Made by a program: the position numbers and the translations under genes. From the NCBI GenBank assembly GCA_945859605.1, contig OX243816.1, positions 124,001 to 188,000 of the forward strand: a stretch of 64,000 bases of DNA, given 5' to 3'. The DNA comes from Lumbricus rubellus (Eukaryota > Annelida > Clitellata > Crassiclitellata > Lumbricidae). Position 1 is the first letter of the stretch. The number at the start of each line of letters is the position of its first letter. The notes below the pieces were generated by a model, which saw only the letters and a program-made list of their open reading frames with translations, had not been told where the DNA came from and made no database searches. Of this stretch, positions 46,380-57,700 are shown in pieces.

Positions 46380-48057
46380 ATGGAATATGTATCGTCTAAA
46401 GGTCTTTGCCGAAAACGGAGACACAAGTCCCATGGTGCACGAAGTGGCCGTGGAGACAAGTCTAGAAAGGTACTCTTGTAAAAATGTATTCATGTGTCAA
46501 TCACAAATCGCGATCATGAATCAACGGCGGCTGTCTATTGCATTGAAAGACTTTATTCTTTACACTTATTGTTATTGTTTGTTGCCGGAATTTATGGTGA
46601 GAAATAGGGATTTCAATGTGCATGTAGAATAATTGTTGGTTACTTTTTCCGATTAATTTTCATTTTCAATTTGTTTTTCTCATATTCTGAAGCATCCATT
46701 GAAGGAGTGGACAGAGGCGAGGAAGACTGTCGATGACTGCTACATAACGCAGAATCGATTGACTGTAAGTAAGATATTCGTTCGCTTATACCTCACACAA
46801 CATCTCGACTGATCATTGTCTAAACTGGTTAGTGTAGGTTGGTGATGTTGGTTGTTGACACTTTCTACCGACTGATTGATGTTGATTATACGAAAGCAAC
46901 CTCATCAGCAGTTTTGTCTCCATTAGTGAGACAACATAGCAGAACTTTTTCGTTTTCGTTCTTCACATCTTCAGAATGTTAAGTCTATGAGAATAATAAA
47001 AATTATATTCGTACTTGTTTCAGATGAGAATGGGTTTGTTCAACAAAGGAAAAGCATCGGATATAATTCTCAGGACAGATGGAGGAGGAGGAGGAGGACA
47101 AGGAGGAGGAGGTTAGATCATTGCACCCATTCTGTTGGACTCTCTTTTACATCACCCTGTGACTCATTTCGTAGAGTAAAGCAAGACAAGACTCGATTAG
47201 ACATCAGGAAGTCCTACAAATGATTCAGATGGTCAGTGATTATGGTGATTCCTTGCAATCAATCGGGTTACGACTGGACTTAGATTGGCTTGACTTGTTA
47301 CATGTTTAACGACACTGCCATATCAGCCAAAGACCAAAGATGATATAGTGTCACCCTCCTCCATTATCCAGGCATGGGACTGGCACTGGCAGAGAACAAC
47401 GAGTGGCTTAGATTGGCCGCAGATTACTAGTACTTAGCAATCAGCTGGCACATGTTATAATTGTGTCTTACATACACATATGTGATATATACAATGTTTA
47501 CACACACACACACACACACTGCCATATCAGCCAAAGACCAATCTAAGCCACTCGTTGTTCTCTGCCAGTAATCTGCGGCCAATCTAAGCCACTCGTTGTT
47601 CTCTGCCAGTGCCAGTCCCATGCCTGGATAATGGAGGAGGGTGACACGTATTGGATTGGACTGATTTGTTTTAGTTGAGAGTGAAGGTTGCAGATGGCAG
47701 AAGCCGGTGTTGTACGAAGGACGAAGAGGAGGAGGAGCAGAGACGTTTAGTCACCAGCCAAAGACGAAAGGGAATTACGTCAGCAAAGAGAACAGGTAAA
47801 GTCTACTGAAGAAATGGTTCAATCATAGTAAATGATTTGGAGTCGAATCGTCTGGTGATGTAGTCGATCATTGCTCGTGCCTTTGGATTACAGCTAGGTA
47901 GCATGTTGGCTAGAAAGTCCATCTCGAATATTCTGTTGCTTATGAGTGTCTCTGCTTCAAATGGTCTAATTCGTGATTACCATTGTGCAGAACAGTAGTG
48001 AGAGGGAGAGAGAGAGAGACAGAGAGAGAGAGACAGAGAGAGACAGAGACAAGAGAC

Positions 48058-48139
<82 letters not shown>

Positions 48140-51100
48140 CGATGGAATAAAGCTTAAAACTTTTGTTTCATTTCCTTCAGAATTGTTTCTTCTGAAGCTG
48201 TGGGTGATGACGACCACGCAGCTGCTGCTGCTGCTGCTGCAGTGAATATGTCGACCAGTAATTTGCCGAATGTAAGTTCAGTTTGAATCATGTCTTTGAA
48301 GTGAGGCATCGATTCTGAAAACTCTATTTCTAGATATGCCATTCTGAGTAGCTGCTCTTTGACAATTTCTTCCTTTTTCTGTAGCCTACGTTTTTTTTGT
48401 CTGAGTGAAACTTGGACCATTTTGGGACCTTGTCATTTAGAATATTTACTGCATTTATGCGTAGTTCATTCCTTTCCACTCTAGGGGCCACATGAACTGT
48501 AACCAATAGGCCTATGTGTCATCGTGGCTCGTGAGTTTACAAATATTTGTATATATATATACACTCCTCCTGCTTGGTGAGGGTTTGCTAATTTTGGTGA
48601 GCTAGAATGGCTATATGTTCCTTGATAAAGAAACTTATGAAGCAAGGCTTTTGCCCTCAAACTCCTCTACATATGGATCAAAGCTGACCATGCTCCATTT
48701 GCCATTATTTTGGCTAATACATGGCATGCCCTTCATGGTTCTCCCCCCTTCAGTTCATCAATCACAATGCTCTACAACCACATTCTCACAACCTTCATGG
48801 TTCCACGTTCAGACTTCCTCACAGGAAAGAAATTCATTACCAGGATGCTTTACACATAATAAATTATTAATGTAAATATATGCTCTAACTTTACTATTCA
48901 TTGATATTACTGCACTTCTATGTGTTATTTTTCATTATTTTCTAAGGGTCATTGTGCATTTACATATGGAGTAATAAAGACTCCACTTACTTACTTACTT
49001 ACAATGAGCAAGTCTTCTCTGATGTGTGTTGTTACAAGATATCTGACATTTTGTCTCTTTTATGGAAAAGAGAAATGTTAGACAGTTCATGTACAACAAG
49101 CACAAGTGCTCAGATTTATTTTACATTACAATGTCTGAGCGATGTTAAAACTGCTTTGGATGTGTTACAGCCAACTTCTGTGGACCTTGTCGAAAAGTGA
49201 TGCACTTGTTTCTTTTCAATCATTTCTTCCGGATGGATTATAATTCAAAGAGCTCTGCTAAAATCCAATTTTGATAGGTTACCTGACTGCAGTTATTCTA
49301 TTGAAATTTCTTTCTTTCTCATGAAAGCTGATTGTATAATTTATTGATTCTGTTTAGTCTCCTGGCATCAAGAAATTATCGTCGTTTCTGACAGAACACA
49401 TTGATCCAAAGTGCATCATTCCGACGTCAGGTCAGCTCCATCTCATCTCACTATATTATTATTATTACTAGTAATTAGCATTTGTTACGTCGTCGCATCA
49501 ATGTCTAATGAAACTTGGACTGAGAGCAATTACCGCCAGTGAAGGACTTGATGAAGGTTCTTCGTGCAGAGAGATCTGTGGATGCGAACGATGTGAGAAT
49601 GGAGGAGGAGATGGAGAAGATGAACGAAACACAGACTAATTTGGTTGTTTGAATTGTCTTTCATAAAAAGCAATCATTGAAGTGCGAGTGTTTTACTCTT
49701 ATTTCTTTCCAGGCTATTTGCAAAGAGCGAGAAAGCGTCTGCAGGAGCAATACAAAGCAGCGTAGGTTCATCAGCTGAAGTTTCATTCTGTATATAACAT
49801 AATTTTCCTAACGGCTTCTCTATGATTATAAAGAGAGGCATGACTGTTCCACTACGTAAACAAATATGGACAAGTCTCAAAGTTAATGAAACTCTTCTCA
49901 CGAACAGTGTCTGTTCAGCTCTGTGATCTGATCATCATCATCTCTTCTGAACGATTGCTATTTTTCTTTGCACTGCATGAGATGACGACGGTTGTTGTTC
50001 TTTGTCAGCTACATCTTTCACTCGATTCACTGAATTTCACTCTACTTACAAGACGTTGTCGTTATGTAATATTGTCTACGATGATCTGCTGCTCGTGTCT
50101 ATAATTATTTGCCTGCGAAGAGACAGAGCGCAGTATAAATATGTGATGTGATCAGTTGCACTTGTCTTAAATTGCAGTCTCTAAACTGTATTCGCAGTTT
50201 GCAGAAGGTGGAAGAAGAGAAGGAGAATCTGGACAGTCACGCAGTTCACACAGAACAATCATGTCGTCGTCGTCTGACATTGCAACGCAGCATCCATAAG
50301 ACACAGCAGCAGCAGCAGCAGCAGCAGCACAATGCAGCGCATCTACAAACCACAGAGGAGGATGCTGCTGCTGCTGTTTTGTGGTGGTCATCATCATCAG
50401 CCGGTGCCAATCGCTCGGACATTCCACCACCACCACCAGCATCATCATCATCAATGCCGCTGCCATATCACTCACTTCATCAACCAACCAACAAAGCAGC
50501 AGCTCAGCCGACGACGACGACGACAACAGGATCATCATCACCTTCTGCTTCACTCGGAAATCATCTCAAAGGTTTTCTTACTCACCTACTCACTTATTCA
50601 TTTGTCACAGTCCAGTCAACTCTCATCATTTCAATACAAAAACCATCAGCTAACAAATGATTTCTCTGAATTTTTTGTACAACTTAAAGACTGAAACAAC
50701 TGTAGTCGGTGCTAAACTATTCAGAGTGCAATAATATTGGTGAGAGATGCAGTTAAGCAAAAAATGATATTTTCAATTGTATTTTTCAGATATTTATCTA
50801 AGATCTGCACAAATATTACTGCCATCATTTTGTAAAGGTTACGTTGCAAAACAAATCCTCGTCTCATCTTTGTCACAGGTTGCAATGCAACATCTTCTAT
50901 GGTAGCATGATATGAATTCAGATCATGATGATGATGACGATGATGATGGTGATGTAACTGTAGAGTTCTGGTCTGCTGCTGCTGCTGATGCTGGTTCGAT
51001 GCGTAACCATGTCAACATCCTTTCTCAACCTCTGCTCAACATAACTGATGCAAAGAGTCTCCTGGCGCTGAATGACTTTGTGTATCGTGCTAAGCAGATG

Positions 51101-51948
51101 AGCTCCTGTGCTGCTGCTGCTGCTGTCACGTCGTCTGACCTCCGCCTCCTTCCATCCTTTGTCAATGACAATCCAACTGCTTCCGGTCCTTCGTCTTCCG
51201 AGTGGACCGTCGACCTTGACAACGGAGGATGCCTCAAGTACATACGCCAACCGTCGACAAGTTGTTCAAGGAATCATTCCAACGTCGCATATTTTAATCA
51301 GGTAAACAGCAAGGACTAAAATAATATATTCTAATTAATATAAAAACCTTAAAATATGTGATCTATTCAACCCGGTTTTCAGTCGAAATAAGTAAAGACT
51401 AATATAATATTATTGTGGATGATTTTCTGGATCCCATCCAGCCTACAGTTGGGTCTTAGTGCACCAACACTTGATAGCTTGTACATCAGACACCAGTGCT
51501 GCTAAAGCAGTTATCAATTACTAGTTACAATCACTAATTGCAATAACTGGTGAGATGTTCCTGAATCGCATTTGGCATACAGTGCTGTGAGCATGATAGT
51601 CAAAAGATGGTTTCTAATCTCGTTGTTTTTTCTTTGTAGCAGACAGATGGAGGAGGAGGAGGAGGTGACATTCTGGACATTGCAGAAACCAACCAAATGT
51701 CAACCGATTACATGCTGCAGTTGTTAAGTGACGCCAACAATGTCAACGACGATGACGACCTGGCGACGGCAGATGGTACTGAAGAGCACCAGATGGAATT
51801 GGTTGGGGGACTTCTGAGTTTGAAGAATTCCCAGGGGTGTATGGACGAGACAATCAGTTCGTGGGAAATGCAACTACCAAAGCTATTGGTACCGACAGTT
51901 CATTCACCAAGTCCCCAACAGAAATACTATCGCAGAAAAGTCTTCTAG
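46380..51948 (+). CDS. Unrecognised 10-exon gene, low-complexity probable nuclear protein
   Basis: Exons: 46380-46469, 46693-46764, 47024-47111, 47675-47795, 48181-48271, 49358-49430, 49713-49761, 50198-50571, 50922-51301, 51640-51948. They total 1647 nt (548 residues plus TAG). All phases join, and alternative frames mostly hit stops. I recognise no family. Visible features: basic N-terminus (CRKRRHKSHGARSGRGDKSRK, exon 1) that could be a nuclear localisation signal; glycine run; single CRWQKP motif; a segment SPGIKKLSSFL leading into a charged predicted coiled coil (YLQRARKRLQEQYKAALQKV, EEEKENLD); poly-Gln (8), poly-Ala (8, 5), poly-Asp (7) and Pro/Ser/Thr runs; acidic C-terminal half (STDYMLQLLSDAN). 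ATG 46380 directly follows an acceptor-like TTGCAG, so this may be an internal exon and the true start upstream. A scaffold or chromatin-associated role would be a guess. Confidence 0.6.
47308..47650. repeat. Large inverted repeat in intron 3 of the unknown gene
   Basis: 47308-47430 (ACACTGCCATATCAGCCAAA, TCCAGGCATGGGACTGGCAC) is repeated in inverted orientation at about 47535-47645 around a (CA)n and unrelated centre. Part of the arm is also present directly at 47519-47545. The arm sequence belongs to a dispersed family also seen at 29310-29370 and 57815-57925. Confidence 0.8.
47996..48136 (+). repeat. (GA)n microsatellite in intron 4 of the unknown gene
   Basis: GAGA/GACA run of about 140 bp ends 45 nt before the exon 5 acceptor. 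Arg-Glu or Leu-Ser frames across it are artefacts. Confidence 0.95.
50198..50571 (+). CDS. Largest inner exon of the unknown gene: coiled coil and poly-Gln
   Basis: Phase 2 to 1. I chose acceptor TATTCGCAG at 50197 over TTGCAG at 50177 because the latter puts a stop one codon in. It encodes LQKVEEEKENLDSH, QSCRRRLTLQRS, eight glutamines, WWSSSSAGANRSD, PPPPPASSSS and TTTTTTGSSSP. Confidence 0.6.
51640..51948 (+). CDS. Last exon of the unknown gene
   Basis: Phase 0, acceptor TTTTTCTTTGTAG, stop TAG 51946. It encodes QTDGGGGGGDILDIAETN, STDYMLQLLSDANNV, a DDDD run and a basic end (QQKYYRRKVF). Confidence 0.6.
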   Translation, partial: QTDGGGGGGDILDIAETNQMSTDYMLQLLSDANNVNDDDDLATADGTEEHQMELVGGLLSLKNSQGCMDETISSWEMQLPKLLVPTVHSPSPQQKYYRRKVF

Positions 51949-52220
51949 GAAACGATCATTTTATCTTATTTGAATGGACTTGAAAATGAGTTTTTCATAC
52001 ACAGCCATCATTTCATTTCTTAGATTCAATTTTTTTTAACAGTTCAGGAAATTAAAATTGATATCTTGTGGTGAGGCTTAAGCCAACAGTTTCTTTGTCT
52101 GTGTTGTCATGATCAATCAATCTCTGGAATTTATATAGAACCCTTCAAGACAACTAACTATTCAAAGGTGCTCAATACATACACATATATGGGTTGACAG
52201 TAATTCTTGGAAGATTGTTT
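51949..52220. other. Convergent intergenic spacer, 272 bp
   Basis: Separates the stop codons of two converging genes. It contains a degraded LINE/SINE 3' end (52127-52172) and no clear AATAAA on either strand, so the two 3' UTRs may overlap. Confidence 0.6.
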
Positions 52221-52508
52221 TTAGTTTACTTCTGGCTTATTTCGTATTTCGAGCAGTCGAGTGATAAGAGAATTTGGTGGGAGTTCGTTGACTCCCCCCG
52301 AAGGAACAACAAAGAGTTTCTGGCAGATGGGGCAAGGCACGGACCGTTTGCCCTGGTGCTGGTCGATGTATTTCCTCAGACAGTCGGCGCAGAATGAGTG
52401 GATCGAGCAAGGCAGAATGCGCGGATTCGTGAAGATATCGCGGCAGATTGGACATTCGATCAGCTCTCGGTCAAGCACTTCACGTGTCAGTCCAGGAAAT
52501 TCGTTGTT
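52221..52508 (-). CDS. Last exon of the SPRY gene: C3HC4 RING finger
   Basis: Acceptor GCTGTTTTAG, phase 0 on both sides of the intron, stop TAA 52223-52221. Zinc ligands are C398, C401, C413, H416, C419, C422, C438 and C441: C-x2-C-x11-C-x2-H-x2-C-x2-C-x15-C-x2-C. The spacing CSIHSFC has one residue more than the usual C-x-H. LIECPICRDIF, ADCLRKY and PCPICQK are TRIM-like. A tail follows (NSLITRLLEI), the segment that in TRIMs leads to a B-box or coiled coil, but the protein ends. Confidence 0.9.
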   Translation of the reverse strand, partial: NNEFPGLTREVLDRELIECPICRDIFTNPRILPCSIHSFCADCLRKYIDQHQGKRSVPCPICQKLFVVPSGGVNELPPNSLITRLLEIRNKPEVN

Positions 52509-54739
52509 CTAAAACAGCATTTACCCCAGCACATCATCATCTCATAATACTTCTCTTGTTTGCAGACACACAAGGGGACACACATGCACACCCACACACA
52601 CACAGTCACACAAAAACATGCACACACACACACACACAAAATATACACTATCCCTCTTAAAACTTACCACAAAGTAGGACCACAACTGTAAACCTTGTGG
52701 CGTTTCTTATCTGTATGTGATACCTAATAGTAACACTTAATGTCAACCAACTACATTTTGGTTTTTCTTTTCATTATTGTTAGTACAATACAGTCTTTAA
52801 GTATTATAGTTACAAAGCCTTACCTTTATTTTTTCTTCGTTATAGTTAATTTCCAAGTTTTACTCACAGTTATTCTCAGGTAGAATGTCACTAATCCGGT
52901 GCTGCATTGTCACTTAGATATAGAAAAGCATTTTTTTTGAGATGATGTGCAGCTCGTCTTAACAAAATAAATGAAGTCCATTATTATTTTTGATTCATTA
53001 GTGCAGACCAGTGTTTAATCTAGTCGCCCTGCTTTTGGAGGGGTAGGGGTGGGGGTGGATTTGGGTTTCTGGGGCTGAAAAAGCGTTCGTTTTGGGTGGA
53101 CGGCAACCGGCTGCTGAGCCACCGACGACGACACCATCCATGTGTGATCGGCCATTTTTAATGACGACCTTTTTTTAGTCTTTCGTTAAAAATCTCAGAA
53201 AAATATACCACTTTCGGTAATATACCATTTTCGCTACTAAAAAAACTGATAACCTTCTAGTCTTTCTTTCTGCATATCCGTGTGTGCATGTACACAAGAC
53301 CGGTCGATTTTTCTGGTGGGGAAATTGTTACACATTTAGTTTTACTGGGGCTGGGGGATCGTACGTATTTATATGTATACAACACCTTGCAGTTTTTTCT
53401 TGGGGGGAATTCATTCCTGGGGTTCTTCCCCAGCAGAGATGTCTAGATTACACACTGAGTACAGACTGAATTCTGCATAATTATGTTGCATATGCTGCTG
53501 ATCACGCACATGGCTGAAAGAAGAAGAGGAGAGGAAAGGAGGAAGAGAAGGAGGAGGAAGAGGAGTGGAAGAGGAGAGGAAGGGGAGAGGAAGGGGAGAT
53601 GGGACTGAACGTTGACTGATGAGAGGAAACTTACATTGACTGATTCCGTGACGTCACATGACCAGAGCGGCCGATCGAGCAGACGGATGGAAAGGACTTG
53701 ACCAGCTGAGCGCATTCCAATCGCAGGACAGAATTTCGCTGCAGCTGCTGCACGACTGACGTTGTTATTGCAGACGAATGGAAATTCACAGATCTAAGGA
53801 ATAATAATGAGACAGCAGAAAGCAACTGTAGATTGTAGAACGCTTAGACTATGAAAACCATTCTTAACCAATTCACAAAGTTATTCCTTCTTCCAAGAAG
53901 GTTCAATAGCTGCACTGGAATTTGAGCTGCTCAGAGGACAAAGTTACAAGACAATTCTGGTGGAAGCTTTCTTCCTGTAATAAATAAAAAATCTTTAATA
54001 TTCTATTTTTTTTCATAAAATGCTGTAAATTATTATAGTCGTAGGTTACTATTGATCCATTTTTATTGAAGTAGACGAAGACTTTGTCGTCATCGTCATC
54101 TGCTGAATTCTTCTTCCGAATGCCGCAACCAATTCGATCTCCATATGTTGACTTCACTTGCTTCGTCGTCTCCAGCGTCTCTGCTCCTCTGTACACTCTG
54201 CCACACACGCATACGCACCCACACACGCACGCACAGTCAAAATATGCACTTATTGATTTCAGCAGATCAAGAATTAATATTTAGTTTTAGAATCATACAC
54301 CTTTGAACCCACGTACGTTTACCACTTTCTATCAAATGTCATGTTATAAAAATTTGACATGCAGAATACTGAGCAGCAATTGTGCTTTGTTAAATACTTG
54401 CAACCAGTTGATGGCACAAGATGTCTTCTAATTTATTCTTATGGAAGCAACCTTTACGTATAAGCTAACTATTAAAAGAGATCTTATTATTATTGTGTTG
54501 GTGTCATCACATGGCATATCATAAAATGCAGGAATCACGTCTTGGCACACATATTGTACCGTCGTGCATAAGAAGACTCAGAAGAAAGGTCTCACATCAA
54601 TTGCATGGGTCTATGTACTGTTGCCTTTGACTGTAAAACATACTGCTAAACAGAGTGATCTATCCTAACTGTCCAACACATTGGAACGTGTTGGAATCTG
54701 TTAGGCAAAGGTGCAGAGTTTCTGTGGTTGGCTCCACAC

Positions 54740-54783
<44 letters not shown>

Positions 54784-57700
54784 ACATATATCTTCATCAG
54801 CATCTTTATAGGCTACATCGGTCTACATAATGTTATGTTGAATATGAAAGAGTAGAGGTTAAGTGAAGAGTACTTCAATCAACGTCAATCTATGTAACGG
54901 CTCTTAGAAGTTCTGTCAGATTGGACATTGACAAAGACGAAGTTAAAGAACAACGTAGAATGATTGATGTTGATGATTGTTGATGTTCAACACTGACCGT
55001 CCACTCTCCGCATTGTATCCAATCGAATCATCTGTCCATCCTGGATGAACGGTCAGCGCAGCAGCAGCAGCAGCATCTCTTTGTACGACTCCAATTGTCA
55101 CAATGTTTCCGTACAAGATCTCTGTTGTTAAGCATTCAATTCAAAACATCTCATGAGTAATACACAATTTTATTATCAAGCAGACAGAGATCCGCCCTTC
55201 ATGAAATAATCAACAATTGTCAAACGCTGGATACGGAGGCAAAACAAACTTCCTGAGAAAAAGAAAAAGTGGTGGTTACATCAGAAAGAATAAACAGAAT
55301 AATGACCAAGTAAAATACCGCCATCTTTGACATTCAAAAACGTCTTTCCCGTCAGATGTGGAAGGAGGTAAATCGGCGTCGGAGGAGTGGGTGCCGCAAG
55401 GAAGTGCCACACCGGAGTGCAAGGGTCAAGGCAGAATCATTAAAGAGGCATCTTTGTAACAGCTTTACAGATCCAAACTACGCTGCTCCATTAATGTGCC
55501 ATGTAACATATCTCTGACCTAGTTCAAAGAGCTACCCCTGTGAATGTGGTACAGGTCATGAACTGACCTAGTTCAAAGAGCTACCCCTGTGAATGTGGTA
55601 CAGGTCATGAACTGACCCATCTCAAAGAGCTACCCTTGCTAATGTGGTATAGGTCATGAACTGACCCAGTTCAAAGAGCTACCCTTGCTAATGTGGTATA
55701 GGTCATGAACTGACCCAGTTCAAAGAGCTACCCTTGCCAATGTGTTATAGGTCATGAACTGACCTAGTTCAAAGAGCTACCCTTGCTAATGTGGTATACA
55801 TATATATAGAGGTCATGAACTGACCTAGTTCAAAGTAGGAGTAGTCGCCATCTATGGACAGTGACTGTGATGACACAAGGATCGCGTCTCTCGTCACTCC
55901 AACAGGAGCAGAATATCTGGACAAAGACATGAACACAAAATATACGGATACACAAACTGAACACTTCCCTCACTTTCCTTAGCAGCACCCAAACTTTCTT
56001 TTCTCCTTAGATCTGTATGTCTGTCTCTGTGCCCCTCTGTCTATAACTGTCCATGAAGTCAGTCTGTCTGTCTGTCTGCGTGTTCGTTGTGCATGCGTTT
56101 ATCCATTAGAGCAGCGCTGTCCAACGTGCGGCCCGCGGAGTGATCTCAAGTGGCCCGCGGGAACTCACTGAATTTATGCACTTTTTATAAAATGAAGTAA
56201 ATGACAAAGTCACTGAGCGACTTGATTTCTTAATTGCTGTTATAGCGGTCGCCGGGGTTTGGACAACTAACAGAAAGGCCATCATCATCACAAACCATAG
56301 GCGCAACGCCCGTAGGTGTCCGACGCCACTCTCTGTCTGAGTCTATCTCGTGTCATCTCCCAGTTTCTACAGGCTAGCAGGTCTACTCCATACCATTATA
56401 TCTTGAAGCATCTGGACCGCCTTGTCTGCTTGAAGAGAATGTTAGGCAAGAAGCATGAAGGACAACAAGTGGGACAACCCCGTTTTGTGTCCAATGCCAT
56501 CTCCACCGACTCTCTCCACCGGTCTGTGCTGACCGACCTGTGCATGTCTGCTCCACATCATGACACCTTGAAGCAACTGGGCTGCTATGTCACTTATGTC
56601 GTGGTTTTTGCGGATTTCAGTCGTCTTGGTCTTCTACTGCTGGAGTATCGACACCCATCCAGCAAACCTTCCTCCTTTATCCGGGCTTAGGACCGGCAGA
56701 GGGAAGTTGATGGTCCCCTGTGGCGGAGGATGGATGCAGTTTAACGTCATGCCTATAAGACTAAACAGAAAGGCCAACCCGCGACAACTAATTTCTTTCT
56801 ACCCCGGGAGTTAAGTTCTCGTATTCTGTCAGGCGACTGACACATGACGTCTCGTTTAAGCAGCATTTTTTTTATAAACTCCACTAAACTAGTCAGTTCC
56901 TAAGATGTGTATGCCTCTCTAAGTGGCTGCGAGTCTGCGACCATTCCTTTCGAGAGATATGTAGGTAGTCTAGTTCTCGTCTTGAGGGTTGGGAGGAAAC
57001 AATCGATGAGGCTTCAGTGCATGCCAAACAAAGGCATGCGTAAACTATAGGCCTACGTGTTATTCTTATTAGGCCTAGCCTATTATTCATTTAGAATAAT
57101 AATCAACCCATAGAAATTCCAATATAGTTACTAATTATCAATAAATTTTGGCTTCTGCGGCCCTCGGGCTGCCAAATAGAGCTAATGCGGTCCGCGGTGC
57201 CAAAAAGGTTGGACAGCACTGCATTAGAGTGATGAGTGCAGACTGTCTGTCACATGGTGCTACCTATGATGCTCTGGCTGTCTCTGTGCTCCTGTCTTTC
57301 TGTATGTCTGTCTTTCTGTCTGTCTTTCTGTCTGTCTTTCTGTCTGTCTTTCTGTCTGTCTTTCTGTCTGTCACATGGTGCTACCTACGATGCTCTGGCT
57401 GTCTCTGTCTGTCTGTCTGTCTTTCTGTCTGTCACATGGTGCTACCTACGATGCTCTGGCTGTCGCTGTCTGTCTGTCTGTCACATGGTGCTACCTACGA
57501 TGCTCTGGCTGTCTCTCTGTCGACAACAACGATTCCTGGCTCTTCGTCATCAACTTTGCTTGTCATGTCAATCTAGAGAAGAACAAAAGAAAAGAAGAAG
57601 ACGAAGTCATCTTTAATCGCAATGTCATTGATTCCTCCTTTCATATATCGATCAACTCCTTATTATCCTCATCACCAGAAACTCATCAAGTGACTCTTAA

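Noticed and set aside
47024..47223. Alternative frame ENGFVQQRKSIGYNSQDR for exon 3 of the unknown gene
   Set aside because: It does not match the phase of the preceding exon, whose other frames contain stops.
47966..48245. Arg-Glu / Leu-Ser proteins
   Set aside because: Translations of the (GA)n microsatellite.
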